The notes: a model not told the origin generated them from the sequence alone. Shown: positions 50,001-55,949, counted from the stretch's first letter. The stretch is 64,000 bases of DNA from Chaetoderma sp. LZ-2023a (GCA_034401795.1 CM067369.1:187324742-187388741), one strand, 5' to 3'. Numbers and translations are program-made.

Positions 50001-53000
50001 GAAACTGATCAACAGAGCACCGACAATGTCTTGTGCACTTAATCCTATCCCAACTGCTCTAATTAAACAGTTTATAGACGAGTTGTTGCCATTCCTGAAA
50101 AAAATTATTAATAACTCCCTGATTCAAGCTGTAATGCCTTCCACATTCAAATGTGCCCGAGTCAGACCATTACTCAAAAAACTTAGCTTAGACCCTGAGA
50201 ATCTGAAGAATTATCATCCAGTGTCTAATTTAGCATTTGTCTCGAAAATCATCGAAAAGGCGGTGGCTTCCCGATTCCAGTCTCATGTGATATAACATAA
50301 TCTTTCTGAGCCATTACAATCTGCTTGCACTGCATTCTGTTCAACAGAGACAGCGTTATTAAGAGTACAAAATGATGTGATGAGAGCCGTCGATAACAAT
50401 ATGATCGGAGTGCTGTTTTTACTAGATCTGTCAGCAGCATCCGACACAATAGATCATGATCGACTACTTGCTAGACTAGAAAATATGCTTGGAGTAACGG
50501 ACTCAGCTTTGGTTTCGTTCATATTTGACCAGTCGAACACAAACTGTCACTATTGATGGTAAATCTGCTCAACCTCAAACTTTGACATTTGGTGTCCCAC
50601 AAGGCTCTGTATTGGGACCATTACTTTTTATTGCATATACAGCTCCATTGGGTGCTATTATTCGTCAACATGGATTGAACTATCATCTATATGCTGATGA
50701 TACACAAATCTACACCTGGTTCAATGCTTGTGATAGCGCTACTATTACCATCGAGCAAATTCAGAACTGTTTGGCTGATATACAACTATGGATGAAAGAA
50801 AACTTCCTTATGCTAAATGCCGACAAAACAGAGACCATTGTCTTTGGAACTCCAAATATGAAAACTAACATGAATAACGTGTCTATTAAGGCTGGTGAAT
50901 GTACCATCATACCAGCATCTCACGCAAAAAACCATGTGATATTTGACTCGCACATTACACTAGAGAAGCATATCAGCTCTGTGTGTCGGTCTACACACCT
51001 AAGTCTCAGATCCATTGGACGAATTAGAAAATACCCGACATCCTCAGCTGCAAAGACACTTATGCAATCATTGGTGATCACAAAATTGGACTACGCTAAT
51101 GCTCTTCTCATTGGGGTCACGGGTCAGCAACTGGACCGTCTCCAAAGGATACTAAATATATCCGCTCCTATTGTCACCTGTTGTAGCCGCTATGCTCACA
51201 TCCAACCAGTGTTAAAAGAACTTCATTCTTTACCAGTCTGTAGACATATTCAATTTAAGGTTTGCCTTTTAGTTTATAAAGCGCTGATGGGTCTTACTCC
51301 AGAATACATTACACAAAAGATAAGCCTCTACGAACCAAGCCGAAGCTTACGCTCAGTCGCAAAACAGCAACTTAAAGTTCCCAGAACCCGCCTCTCCAGC
51401 TTCGGTGACAGGGCATTTAGCAAAATGGCACCCGTCTGGTGGAATGATTTGCCAATAACGCTCAGAACAATGACACATGTTAACAGTTTTAAGAAAGGAC
51501 TAAAAACGCATCTTTTTAAACTTCAGTATAATTGTTAATTTTTTAGCACTATTTTACACGCTGACCTTCCATTTTAATCATATAAAATCTAGTTTTATTT
51601 TTTAACATTTTGCCCATAGCGGTTTTTTACTAATTTTATTGTTTTTACCATGACTGAGTAGTTTTATAGACTTGCATAAAAATACCTAACAAATCTAGCA
51701 TGGGACATACATAATTCATAGTTGTGAGTCCCATGGTACACTCTAATTTTAGCATGGATGAGGTAATACTGCTTGGGAACTCAATTTGAATTTTGGGACC
51801 CCAGGATTTCAGCGGGGGACCCCCAAATTTCAGGGTGTGGGGTCCCTGGGACCTTGAAAATATAGATGCCATGAGAAACACTGTTATTGCCCATTGAAAT
51901 TATTGTTGGTGGCTTGCAGCAGTCCGACAGAAAATGATATGTGCTGTGTCTCAATAATGATTGATGAGTTAATCCTATCAAAGAAACTGGTGTACATTTT
52001 TTAAGAATATTGGTGGAAGATGTTGCTGTCTATGACAGCACCATCTCCCACCAAATTTGTTTGAAAATGAACACCAGTTCATCTGGTAAGTTAATTTGAA
52101 AATATTAACACCAGAGTGGTAAGGGTTAATATAATAGTGGAGCCAGAGCCAAAACTGGGCTTTGCCGTCATCTTGATAGATGTTTACTTGCAGGCCAAGA
52201 GAAGACTATTGAGAATAATTTTGAAAAATAACCTCTCATGCAACTGTGATTAAATTCATAATGTATAAATGAGTTCTTAAATAGTGAGTCTTTGGTTACG
52301 ACTTGTACCTAGTATGTCGGTATGTGTATCAGTAAGTCCGTTTGTGAGTTAGGCGGTTGGTCTGTCAAATTTTTGACAATTTTGTCACAACTATCACGTG
52401 CTCGCACTTGTTACACTAACTTTAGCCTTGTAATGCTCAAATATGTTCAAGAAAATCCCAATTTACGCGTAGAAAATGTCTATTTACAGTCCAACAAAAT
52501 ACTATTTTTGACAATTTACCACTAGAATGATTGGCTCTGTTTATATCGAGCCAGTCATTCGTCGTAGTCCTTTCTTCGTCTGCATATGGACATTTGTCAA
52601 TGGCACTGCAGAGGCAGGATTTGGCTGACCTTGTCCAGTAAAGGGTTAATTGCATGAACATTCTATCAAATGTTGTACTCTATCAATATTGCTGGCACAA
52701 CCCATTTCTAAATATCTGCTTTCTTCATTATTTTTCAGGAATCTTTCAAGTTTCTGATCCACGAGGCTTTGCTGAGAGGTATGTACATATGCAAAGGCAG
52801 CGTGTGGCGATTTTTAACACCATTCTTCATCTGATCAATATAATGGACCTTTCCAGTTTTTGCTCAGCCTCGCCCACCTCTACCCATACCTCACTTGTGT
52901 TGGGATCGATTAATCTCTGAACTCCCTGACTATCAATTTCTGGAAAACTATACAGATAAGCTGTTAAATATTTTGAAACTAATTTGACTGGGTGCTGTTG

Positions 53001-54762
53001 CTGCCTATGGCAGCATCAGCGGCCAGTCAAATTAGTTTCAACATATTCAACAGACTATTTATTAAATAGTAATGACATACAATTCGTACAACACATAGTC
53101 CGTCTTCAAATATGTGTTCGTGATGTACTTATCTACGTCATTCATGACGTTACTGAATACGATGTCATTCTTCACGTCACGTAGTTAATTATGATGTCAT
53201 ATGATGGATGGATAAAGTGCAAAGGTCTATTATATGTGATCTGCAGTTCCTACATCACATTTCTCCACAGGTAGCCTTTGAAATCATTGAGTTTTCTTTT
53301 AGGCTCATTGTCTGTCACTCGACATCCCCAATGGGTACCATGAGCATAAGTTTCAAACGTGTAATTAGATGCGCTTCAAGGTTATTTTGTTATCTGAGTC
53401 CGCAATGTTCGTAAAAAGAACCTTGATTCAGTGTTTAACTGTCTCGCTGCTGCGACCCACCGGACAATAATTTCAGTGATAAAAAACTCTTGACTTGATG
53501 AATATTTTGAAAACAATTTGTCTGAAAGTTTCTGGTGGCTTAGCCACCAGCAACTTTCGGTCAAATAGTTTTCAAAATATTTAGCAGGTCCTGAGATATA
53601 ATCCCTGGAATATGTTGTCTGCAAAAACTCGGCAGTCAGAGAGTTAAACTATCAGTATCTGACAATCGCTAAAAGCAACTTCGGTTTCTGAATTTCAGAT
53701 TTTCACGCTCGCCATACTATAGGTCATACCAAGCTTTTGTTTTAATTAATCATTTGTCTTTCTTCATCGTTTTCCTCCATCAAAACTCTGACAAGTGACA
53801 TTAATAAAGGGATCCAGTCTGTCACTCAAGTATTTGACATCATAATATATTACATCACTACTTATTTGATGTCACAATCAAAATGAGGCAAACACGTATA
53901 AAATGTTGGAGTTTAGAGAGAAATGGGCAAGGCTTTGTTAGAATAGGGATCCTCTATCGGTTTATGAAATCATCCTTGATAATGATTGATAGATTGGGAT
54001 CTGTGAATTCAGCAGCGCAAGATTTAACAATTTAATGTCAAATTTTCAAATATTTGCTCATTGAATGTCCATTGGCATGACAAGAGAAGACAGTCATTCC
54101 AGTGATAAATTTTCAAAAATAGTCTTCTCTTGTCCTGCAAATGGACATTCATTAACCATTTAACCCTCAAATTTATTCAAGAAAATTAAAATTTTCCCAT
54201 AGAAAATATCCATTTGCAGACCCAATGAAGACTTCATTTTAAAATTTGCTATTGGAATGACTGGCTCGGTTTGGGAGCCAGTCATTCCAGTGGTAATTTT
54301 CAAAAATAGTCGTGCAAATGGGCATTTCTCAAGACCACTGCAGAAGCCATTTTTGGCTGATATGAGTGTTAAAGGGTTAAGACCACTAGAGGCAGGTTTT
54401 GGACGGGTTGACCATTAAAGGGTTAAATCCTACAGAACAGAAACTAGTAATACTTTTTGATATTGAAAATATTATCTTGAATATTTTGAAACTAATTTGG
54501 CTGGGAGCTGCTGCTGCTCCCAGTCAATTAGTTTCAAAATATTCAACAGCTTGCCTGTATGTCTTAAACGGAGGTACTGTAATTCCATGGGTTACAGGGT
54601 TAAGCTCTTAACTATCCGTTTAATTTCAGAATAAAGTTACGATCGCGCATGTGGGACGCGTGCATTGTGATTGATGGCGGTTATTCATTCAAGTTCAATG
54701 ATGGAGCGGTTGCTAAGCTGGAAATCTTTGAGGAAGACGCTTTAACGACTGTTGTCATTTGA
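22915..54762 (+). CDS. NADK2: NAD kinase 2, mitochondrial type (partial gene, eight exons, 3' end complete)
   Basis: NADK2 phosphorylates NAD+ to NADP+ with ATP in the mitochondrial matrix. Eight exons join in one frame with GT-AG introns: 22915-23003, 25479-25649, 33194-33283, 34050-34280, 38788-38939, 49489-49632, 52739-52778 and 54630-54762. In order they give [14 protein letters not shown]; the nucleotide-binding [13 protein letters not shown] with [74 protein letters not shown]; and [10 protein letters not shown] with FKFNDGA, then a stop. Each piece and each junction follows vertebrate NADK2 as I remember it. The N-terminal exon or exons (start codon, any transit peptide, KTTRYEFE block) were not found between 12 and 22.9 kb. 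Introns total about 31 kb and consist largely of transposons. No change suggests loss of function. It ends 2.55 kb short of convergent DPH5. Confidence 0.93.
23081..23195 (+). pseudogene. Short duplicate of the LINE-Y 3' region
   Basis: Nearly identical to 24245-24355 of the LINE copy downstream ([25 protein letters not shown]-coding). It is an isolated scrap in the same intron. It is either a separate truncated insertion or a local duplication. Confidence 0.75.
23397..23452 (-). repeat. Family B MITE (B1), left remnant
   Basis: TTAACCCTTTCACTGACC..ATCC matches the far end of B2 (31738-31948) in inverted orientation. The remainder of the same MITE resumes at 24790 after a LINE insertion. Confidence 0.65.
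23455..24789 (+). pseudogene. Non-LTR retrotransposon (LINE-Y) RT copy, 5'-truncated and broken
   Basis: RT blocks in order: [63 protein letters not shown], then in other frames [19 protein letters not shown] and [20 protein letters not shown] (YADD active site). The C-terminal tail follows: [32 protein letters not shown] and [20 protein letters not shown]. At least two stops and several frameshifts. An internal piece after the YADD block is missing. The 3' terminus (AGTAATCATACAT) is shared with - strand tails at 55955 and 60505. Clade not assigned. Inserted in MITE B1. Confidence 0.85.
24790..24909 (-). repeat. Family B MITE (B1), right remnant
   Basis: The hairpin arm CTGGAAGACGTTGCTAGG..TTTCAAAATATTCAACAGC is followed by GAGATATGGAGG and the end GATGAAAGGGTTAA, the mirror of B2's start. 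Confidence 0.75.
24906..25065. repeat. Family A MITE half copy
   Basis: TTAATGGTCAAGCCAGCC, GCAGTGGTCTTGAGAA and CCAGTGGTAGATTTAC match one half of family A, then the palindrome falls away. It abuts B1 at a shared TTAA. Confidence 0.6.
25081..25470 (+). repeat. Segmental duplication copy 1 (partner 31100-31490)
   Basis: From GACTTGCTGATAAAAAGG to CTGGCTCAATAATCGAACC, about 390 bp matches 31100-31490 with only about ten to fifteen differences by eye. It includes non-repeat sequence plus the left half of a family A MITE. Similarity stops 8 bp before NADK2 exon b, in the middle of the MITE palindrome. Confidence 0.92.
25341..25470. repeat. Family A MITE, left half (A1)
   Basis: TTAACCCTTTAACACC to AATGACTGGCTCAATAATCG. 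The second half is absent and the splice acceptor TCTTGCAG follows directly. Confidence 0.85.
25479..25649 (+). CDS. NADK2: NADK2 exon b (GGDG nucleotide-binding exon)
   Basis: Reads [42 protein letters not shown] and [12 protein letters not shown], with donor GAAGG|GTAAAT. GGDGT is the conserved NAD kinase motif that binds the phosphate donor and NAD; NTDPE continues into SEG in the next exon, as in NADK2. Acceptor TCTTGCAG has a poor pyrimidine tract, because a MITE half ends 8 bp upstream. Confidence 0.95.
25724..26087 (+). repeat. Family P MITE (P2)
   Basis: Variant ends GAGGATTCCAGTTTTAGCCC and AACTGGAATCCTCCATTA. Central hairpin GTTGAATATTTTGAA with partner arm AAAATATTCAACAGC, partly eroded on the left arm. 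Confidence 0.8.
26125..26209 (+). repeat. AGCTCACCTGG repeat, 5' end only (S3)
   Basis: AGCTCACCTAGCCTAAAAGG..CTTATGCCATGGTGAC through GTCAACTTTTCCTTTAA, where the 2.8-kb element begins. The TTAA used is the same site of this family that receives a MITE at 58526. Confidence 0.75.
26206..29022. mobile_element. 2.8-kb non-autonomous element with ~200-bp inverted ends and TTAA flanks
   Basis: The ends read TTAAAGGTCATATATGGAGA (left) and TCTCCAAATATGACCTTTAA (right). Similarity of the inverted ends continues imperfectly for about 200 bp, sharing TTACCTCCCTTGA, a CGTCA/TGACGT motif and GGAACAA. TTAA at both outer edges fits a target duplication of the piggyBac or Kolobok type. The interior holds a C-run with (CA)n near 26936-26998, a G/C-rich tract near 27980-28060 and no transposase frame; an open frame at 28707 lies in the terminal repeat and is not taken as a gene. 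Confidence 0.65.
29022..29139. repeat. Fold-back, ~50-bp arms
   Basis: CTAGTAAAAGGTATCCAGCC..CACTAGTGATTAATACC, a loop at GTTCCCGAGAAC, then the inverted arm back to GGCTGTCCATGTTTTACTAG. The arms are nearly perfect. It starts right at the outer edge of the 2.8-kb element. Confidence 0.85.
29140..29800. other. Unassigned stretch with a small hydrophobic frame
   Basis: A - strand frame at 29548-29321 encodes about 75 residues with two hydrophobic segments ([35 protein letters not shown]). I do not recognise it, it has no splice or gene context, and a + strand frame overlaps it. It may be a fragment of a processed copy or chance. Confidence 0.25.
29800..30300 (+). repeat. AGCTCACCTGG family, internal fragment (S4)
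   Basis: CTTTTCCTTTAAGCCTCTTC, AAGAACCACTGGGCTGATTT and TTGTTCAAGCGAAGTTGATAC match S1/S2 internally. Left and right ends are missing or decayed. Confidence 0.7.
30301..30846. other. AT-rich non-coding stretch
   Basis: Nothing recognised. Confidence 0.4.
30847..31054. repeat. Family A MITE (A2)
   Basis: TTAACCCTCGAATTTG start, central ATGACTGGCTCGGTTATCAA and inverted arm, end AAACGGTTAA. Confidence 0.9.
31100..31490 (+). repeat. Segmental duplication copy 2 (partner 25081-25470)
   Basis: Same block as copy 1. Here the family A MITE is complete (to 31601), so the block boundary lies inside the MITE centre. Confidence 0.92.
31362..31601. repeat. Family A MITE (A3), reference copy
   Basis: TTAACCCTTTAACACC at the left. 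Then TGTCCATTTGTAGGCCAAGG, GAAAATTTACCA, the centre ATGACTGGCTCGATAATCG, then inverted ATTCCAGTGGTAAATTTTC and TCTTGGTCTG. The right end GGATTAAATGGTTAA is less well kept. About 240 bp, no coding capacity. Confidence 0.9.
31738..31948. repeat. Family B MITE (B2), reference copy
   Basis: TTAACCCGTTCACC..CCATATCTCA at the left. Central hairpin: TGTTGAATATTCTCAAATTA, TTGTTACC|TTAGGCAGCAA and the inverted arm to ATTCAACAG. Right end TGTCGGTGAACGGGTTAA. 211 bp with CCCGTTCACC and GGTGAACGGG as terminal inverted repeats inside the TTAA pair. Confidence 0.9.
32345..32550. repeat. Family A MITE (A4)
   Basis: TTAACCCTCAAATTC to TGTTAAAGGG. The arms GACCAAGAGAAGACTATTTT and its complement flank a shortened centre that has lost the TGGCTCG loop. 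Confidence 0.88.
32771..33068 (-). repeat. Family P MITE (P3), truncated, with duplicated hairpin arm
   Basis: Reverse orientation. The hairpin CTGTTGAATATTTTGAAACT..GCCATAGGCAGCAACAG is followed by two successive copies of the CCCAGTCAAATTAGTTTC..TTCAACAGC arm, then TAGCTAGAG and an end TCCTCCATTA. Confidence 0.85.
33194..33283 (+). CDS. NADK2: NADK2 exon c
   Basis: Acceptor TCTTTTTCAG and donor TTCAG|GTAACT. Reads [14 protein letters not shown], then [22 protein letters not shown] completes the NTDPExSEGxLCL block of NADK2. The rest corresponds to the segment leading into WRQRIR and is more variable. Confidence 0.9.
33440..33592. repeat. Family B MITE (B6), decayed
   Basis: Hairpin TCAAATTTGACTGGAAGCTG, TTGCTGCC|TTAGGCAGCAACAG and inverted arm. 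Right end GGTGGGTTAA; the left end is not clear. Confidence 0.65.
33912..34010. repeat. Family A MITE fragment (A5)
   Basis: TGTAACCCTTTAATGG, AATGTCCATTTGCAGGC and AGAGAAGAC, then similarity fades about 40 bp before exon d. Confidence 0.6.
34050..34280 (+). CDS. NADK2: NADK2 exon d
   Basis: Acceptor TTTTTTTAAG, donor GCAAG|GTTTGT. Reads [29 protein letters not shown], an acidic Gln-rich spacer, and [23 protein letters not shown] and ALNEVFIxESLSxR are strong NADK2 markers. The spacer is the variable loop between them. The split Arg codon (AG|G) continues into exon e. Confidence 0.95.
34419..34837 (-). repeat. Family P MITE (P4)
   Basis: Reverse orientation: TATCCATCCATCATCTG at the left, hairpin with one arm shortened (TTTGCCTTAGGCAGCAACAG), ATCGATCGATCCCAACATG, and end CAGGAAAGGTCCATTG. 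A small local duplication of AAAGGGTTCCATATAGACC lies inside. Confidence 0.85.
34838..35500. repeat. AGCTCACCTGG family, internal fragment (S5)
   Basis: Three to four diverged ~150-bp units with GCCATCTTGGATTTTCC and ATACAGAAATTTGATT, close to the unit type of S6. The ends are absent. Confidence 0.6.
35843..36232 (+). repeat. Family P MITE (P5)
   Basis: AATGGACCTTTCCAGTTTTA start, GTGGAAAGGTCCATT end. Near-complete, hairpin arms partly eroded. Confidence 0.9.
36373..38155 (+). repeat. AGCTCACCTGG family, complete copy with 11-unit internal array (S6)
   Basis: Start AGCTCACCTGGGCC, end CCAGGTGAGCGTCACAGGCC and GGGCCTCTTGTT. Between them about eleven units of ~155 bp, each with GCGATTTCAACCAAATTTGG, CCAGAACTTCCATTCAGAAT and a TTTTTTGGGTGAAAATCTTA box. 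The box recurs at about 36453, 36608, 36753, 36889, 37043, 37189, 37344, 37501, 37658, 37810 and 37969. No coding frame. Confidence 0.9.
38185..38240. repeat. (CAGG)n/(CAAG)n microsatellite
   Basis: Tetranucleotide run of CAGG and CAAG. Confidence 0.9.
38400..38636. repeat. Family A MITE (A6), diverged
   Basis: CCTTTAATGGTTAAG start, AACCAGTCATTCCAGTGGTA and AATTTTCAAAAA in the right arm. Ends decayed. Confidence 0.65.
38788..38939 (+). CDS. NADK2: NADK2 exon e
   Basis: Acceptor TTTATTAAG, donor GATAG|GTCTGT. Reads [37 protein letters not shown] and [28 protein letters not shown] and CTGTGS.W are conserved in NADK2. CTGTGS is the glycine-rich substrate-binding block. An in-frame stop follows two codons past the donor, so the splice is needed. 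Confidence 0.95.
39311..39685 (-). repeat. Family P MITE (P6)
   Basis: AATGGATGAGTCCAGTTTAG at the left and AACTGGATTCCACCATTA at the right. Hairpin with GTTGCTGCC|ATAGGTAGCAAC. Confidence 0.85.
39735..40092 (+). repeat. Family P MITE, strongly diverged
   Basis: TTCTAGCCAAGTTCTTCCCACC, TTGAATCTTTTGAAACTAAT, GACATACAATTCATG and GATTATGATCTCAT keep the P order, but both ends are unrecognisable. Confidence 0.6.
40109..40514 (-). repeat. Family P MITE (P7), near-complete
   Basis: TAATGGACCTTTCCAGTTTA start, ACTGGAACGGACCATTA end. TGTCTTTACTATTTAATAAA, hairpin, ATCGATCGATCCCAACACG and TAGCTAAAACTGG, all in family order. Confidence 0.9.
40515..41424. other. Non-coding stretch
   Basis: AT-rich, nothing recognised. 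It leads into the tandem array at 41425. Confidence 0.4.
41425..41724. repeat. ~150-bp tandem array, left part (split by DIRS element)
   Basis: Two units beginning ACCAAGTTTGGTGACCATAT (41425, 41581), each with CTTGAAACTATGG, TTTTCTGTGATATTCAGTCG and AGGTCAGCATGACCT or a one-base variant, ending AGATGCATCCACAT. It continues at 48462. Confidence 0.93.
41658..41672. promoter_or_regulatory. ERE-like palindrome AGGTCA-GCA-TGACCT
   Basis: Exact match to the oestrogen-response-element consensus (two AGGTCA half sites, inverted, 3-bp spacer). Repeated in other array units at 48547 and 48690, and with one change at 41512. Function is not shown. Confidence 0.5.
41725..41890 (+). repeat. Element 2: left inverted terminal repeat
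   Basis: From ATACTTACCAGATGTACTAT through CTCCGCACTCTCCTGG to CACAGTCAGATTCGTCT. It is the reverse complement of 48263-48422 with about four mismatches. Confidence 0.95.
42530..44269 (+). mobile_element. Element 2: gag-like frame (fossil)
   Basis: A long frame of about 580 residues. A Cys/His cluster at the N-terminus ([17 protein letters not shown]) is followed by an acidic Ser/Pro-rich middle and a basic Gln/Arg C-terminus. The position and composition match the first frame of DIRS elements, and the Cys cluster resembles that of element 1. Confidence 0.8.
44840..46360 (+). mobile_element. Element 2: reverse transcriptase and RNase H region (fossil)
   Basis: RT blocks [40 protein letters not shown] and [20 protein letters not shown]. 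RNase H blocks follow: [32 protein letters not shown] and [16 protein letters not shown]. After them, VDLFAM and [12 protein letters not shown] form the DIRS-type segment after RNase H. Confidence 0.9.
46540..47511 (+). mobile_element. Element 2: tyrosine recombinase region (fossil)
   Basis: [20 protein letters not shown], then [33 protein letters not shown] and [16 protein letters not shown]. These carry the Arg, HxxR and Tyr boxes of tyrosine recombinases in the right order and spacing. It is close to 11100-11915 of element 1. Confidence 0.92.
48094..48195 (+). repeat. Element 2: internal complementary region
   Basis: 48094-48126 is complementary to the extreme left end (TCATAATAGTACATCTGG). 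48136-48195 is complementary to the extreme right end (AAAAAAGCATCCGCTTTTG, CGAGAATTCTTAATACTTAC). The two complements are joined side by side, the hallmark of DIRS1-type elements. Confidence 0.9.
48263..48461 (+). repeat. Element 2: right inverted terminal repeat with extension
   Basis: Reverse complement of the left repeat up to about 48422, plus a unique ~38-bp outer extension (AATTCTCGTAGAAACAAAAG..GCTTTTTTGA) whose complement is found only in the internal complementary region. Confidence 0.92.
48462..48745. repeat. ~150-bp tandem array, right part
   Basis: Two further units (ACCAAGTTTGGTGACC at 48462 and 48603), each with a perfect AGGTCAGCATGACCT (48547-48561, 48690-48704). Continues the array at 41425. 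Confidence 0.93.
48746..49488. other. Non-coding intron stretch
   Basis: Mostly unrecognised. Near 49370-49443, GGGTATCGCAATTCGG..CATTGCAGCCCTA looks like the end of an hAT-like repeat (AGGGCTGCAATGAT type), without a visible partner end. Confidence 0.35.
49489..49632 (+). CDS. NADK2: NADK2 exon f
   Basis: Acceptor AACCCCTCAG, donor AAATG|GTGAGA. Reads [37 protein letters not shown] and [10 protein letters not shown]. The block ..NxSLxxxPxEPKxxxxIRxPI is the C-terminal NADK2 signature. Confidence 0.95.
49870..51538 (+). pseudogene. CR1/L2/jockey-type LINE, 5'-truncated
   Basis: RT blocks in order: [77 protein letters not shown] and [14 protein letters not shown] (active site YADD), then [15 protein letters not shown], and the tail [20 protein letters not shown] and [10 protein letters not shown]. 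There is one stop near 50293 and one frameshift near 50525; the rest (50525-51538, 337 codons) is open. No endonuclease domain remains. It is a moderately young copy in the intron between exons f and g. Confidence 0.93.
51539..51968. other. Non-coding stretch after the LINE
   Basis: AT-rich. The GGACCCCAGGATTTCAGCGG..GACCCCCAAATTTCAGG region has short repeats, otherwise nothing recognised. Confidence 0.4.
51969..52129. repeat. Family C MITE (C1)
   Basis: TTAATCCTATCAAAGAAACTGG start, GTGGTAAGGGTTAA end. Central hairpin TGGTGGAAGATGTTGCTGTC|TATGACAGCACCATCTCCCACC. Same family as C2 at 58526. Confidence 0.85.
52421..52648. repeat. Family A MITE (A7)
   Basis: TAATGCTCAAATATGTTCAAG, centre ATGATTGGCTCTG..CGAGCCAGTCAT, end CAGTAAAGGGTTAA. 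Confidence 0.85.
52739..52778 (+). CDS. NADK2: NADK2 exon g (40-nt microexon)
   Basis: Acceptor TTATTTTTCAG, donor GAGAG|GTATGT. With the split codons it reads [14 protein letters not shown]. It corresponds to the short, poorly conserved NADK2 link between IRxPI and the WDAC block (human NRVFSSSRQRCFSSK region). The frame is kept on both sides, which supports it despite its length. Confidence 0.85.
52842..53232 (+). repeat. Family P MITE (P8), near-complete
   Basis: AATGGACCTTTCCAGTTTTT start, GTGCAAAGGTCTATTA end. A near-perfect central hairpin around GTTGCTGCC|TATGGCAGCATCAG. Begins 63 bp after exon g. Confidence 0.92.
53420..53646. repeat. Family B-like palindromic MITE (B4)
   Basis: GATGAATATTTTGAAAACAA, then GTCTGAAAG and TTTCTGGTGGC|TTAGCCACCAGCAAC, with an inverted arm to AATATTTAGCAGG; right end AGAGAGTTAAAC. 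A B-type frame with a different loop. Confidence 0.65.
53770..53960. repeat. Decayed P-like half
   Basis: GATCCAGTCTGTCACTC, TTTGACATCATAATATATTA and GATGTCACAATCAAAATG resemble the GATTATGATGTCAT half of family P. Weak. Confidence 0.35.
54023..54424. repeat. Family A MITE, outer copy of a nested pair
   Basis: AACAATTTAATGTC left arm, centre shortened to AAGACAGTCATTCCAG, and a right arm TCTTGTCCTGCAAATGGACAT that is interrupted and resumes as AGACCACTAGAGGCAGG to GACCATTAAAGGGTTAA after the inner copy. Confidence 0.75.
54156..54379. repeat. Family A MITE, inner copy of a nested pair
   Basis: TTAACCCTCAAATTTATTC start, GGCTCGGTTTGGGAGCC centre, AGTGTTAAAGGGTTAA end. It lies between the two parts of the outer copy at a TTAA. 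Confidence 0.85.
54422..54604. repeat. Family B MITE (B5)
   Basis: TTAAATCCTAC start and CAGGGTTAA end. Hairpin TTGAATATTTTGAAACTAAT, TTGGCTGGGAGCTGC|TGCTGCTCCCAGTCAA. It ends 26 bp before exon h. Confidence 0.75.
54630..54762 (+). CDS. NADK2: NADK2 exon h (terminal coding exon)
   Basis: Acceptor TTTAATTTCAG. Reads [39 protein letters not shown] and TVVI, then TGA at 54760-54762. WDACxVxDGGxSFxFNDGA and the ED.L.TV tail are the conserved end of NADK2. No clear AATAAA was seen close after the stop. Confidence 0.95.
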
Positions 54763-55239
54763 CTGATGGATTTTTTAATATACATGTATGTGCTATTTTA
54801 TTATCTGATCATGCGAGACGGAAAGAGGAGTCAGTTTTCTGATGGCGACTGTGAAAATGTTAATGTATTGTGTTTAGTTCTGCCTTTTAAGGCCCATTCA
54901 AACCGCACACTGGCGACACCAGCAATTTTGTATAAACGCGCTCAAATGAGTAGGTGCAGCATTCACGAGAGCAATGAGAGGGACACCAGTGCCAGCGCAT
55001 GCTTGCGTTGTAGTTACACTCTATCAAGCCAATCAGAAATAATTGTTTGACCTTTCACCTTACATATTCCACCTTGATAATGTTGTCAAAATTACAATGT
55101 GTTGGATCACATATGTGCTTGGTCTGAATGCTATTTTTACCCTTGGTGATGCAAGGGTATATGCGAGCATTAAGTGATTCTTCTTCTTGTTCTTAAGACA
55201 CTTTTGAATAGCTCTGGTTCTACTGGAGAGATCACTCCA

Positions 55240-55406
55240 AATACCAAGACCATTTTTGAAAATTAAACACTGGAATGACTGGCTCGGTTATCGAGCCAGT
55301 CGTTCCAGTGGTAAATTAAAAAAAATGGTCTTTTCCTGGTCTGCAAATGGACATTTTTCAAGACCACTACAGAAACCGGTTTTGGCTGATGAGTGTTACA
55401 GGGTTA
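55240..55406. repeat. Family A MITE (A9)
   Basis: Centre ATGACTGGCTCGGTTATCGA with a near-perfect inverted arm; right end GTTACAGGGTTAA. The outer left part is lost. Confidence 0.8.
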
Positions 55407-55586
55407 ACCCACTGACTTTATTTTAGTTATTATTGTAAAGGTTGTATGTTGGATGTCCATTTATAAATGTGCATAAAACTTTTATTTAAACGATGCTCAC
55501 AGAGATTATGTATTGTAAATTATTACGTTGAACTATTTGCTAAAAATACACAATTGCTCTGATTTTATGTATGTTATGTTTTTATC

Positions 55587-55888
55587 TAATGGACCCTTCC
55601 AGTCTTAGCTATGCCCCGCCCATCTCTAGCTAAGCTCGACCCACACCTTGCTCATGTTGGGATCGACCTATGGCAGCTGTAGGCAGCAACAGCACACAGC
55701 CAAATTAGTTTCAAAACATTCAAAAGCATGTTTGCTAAATAGCAAAGACACAATTCCTATGTGTCGGCCTAGTAAGCGTTTAAGACAGACTAAATCGAGT
55801 CATTCATGCTGATTATGACATCATCCTACACATCACGTAGTTGATTATGATATCATATGCTGGATGGATAAACTCGAACGCTCCATTA
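55587..55888 (+). repeat. Family P MITE (P9), internally shortened
   Basis: TAATGGACCCTTCCAGTCTTA start, CTCGAACGCTCCATTA end. The left hairpin arm is missing. Confidence 0.85.
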
Positions 55889-55949
55889 TGTCCAAACCCC
55901 TCCGCTTCTTACTTTTACTTTTCAATTATGATGGAGACTAGATGCAATG

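Noticed and set aside
54766-55050. Open frame of 94 codons just after the NADK2 stop
   Set aside because: Follows the conserved end of the gene; no homology pattern or start context. More likely 3' UTR or intergenic.
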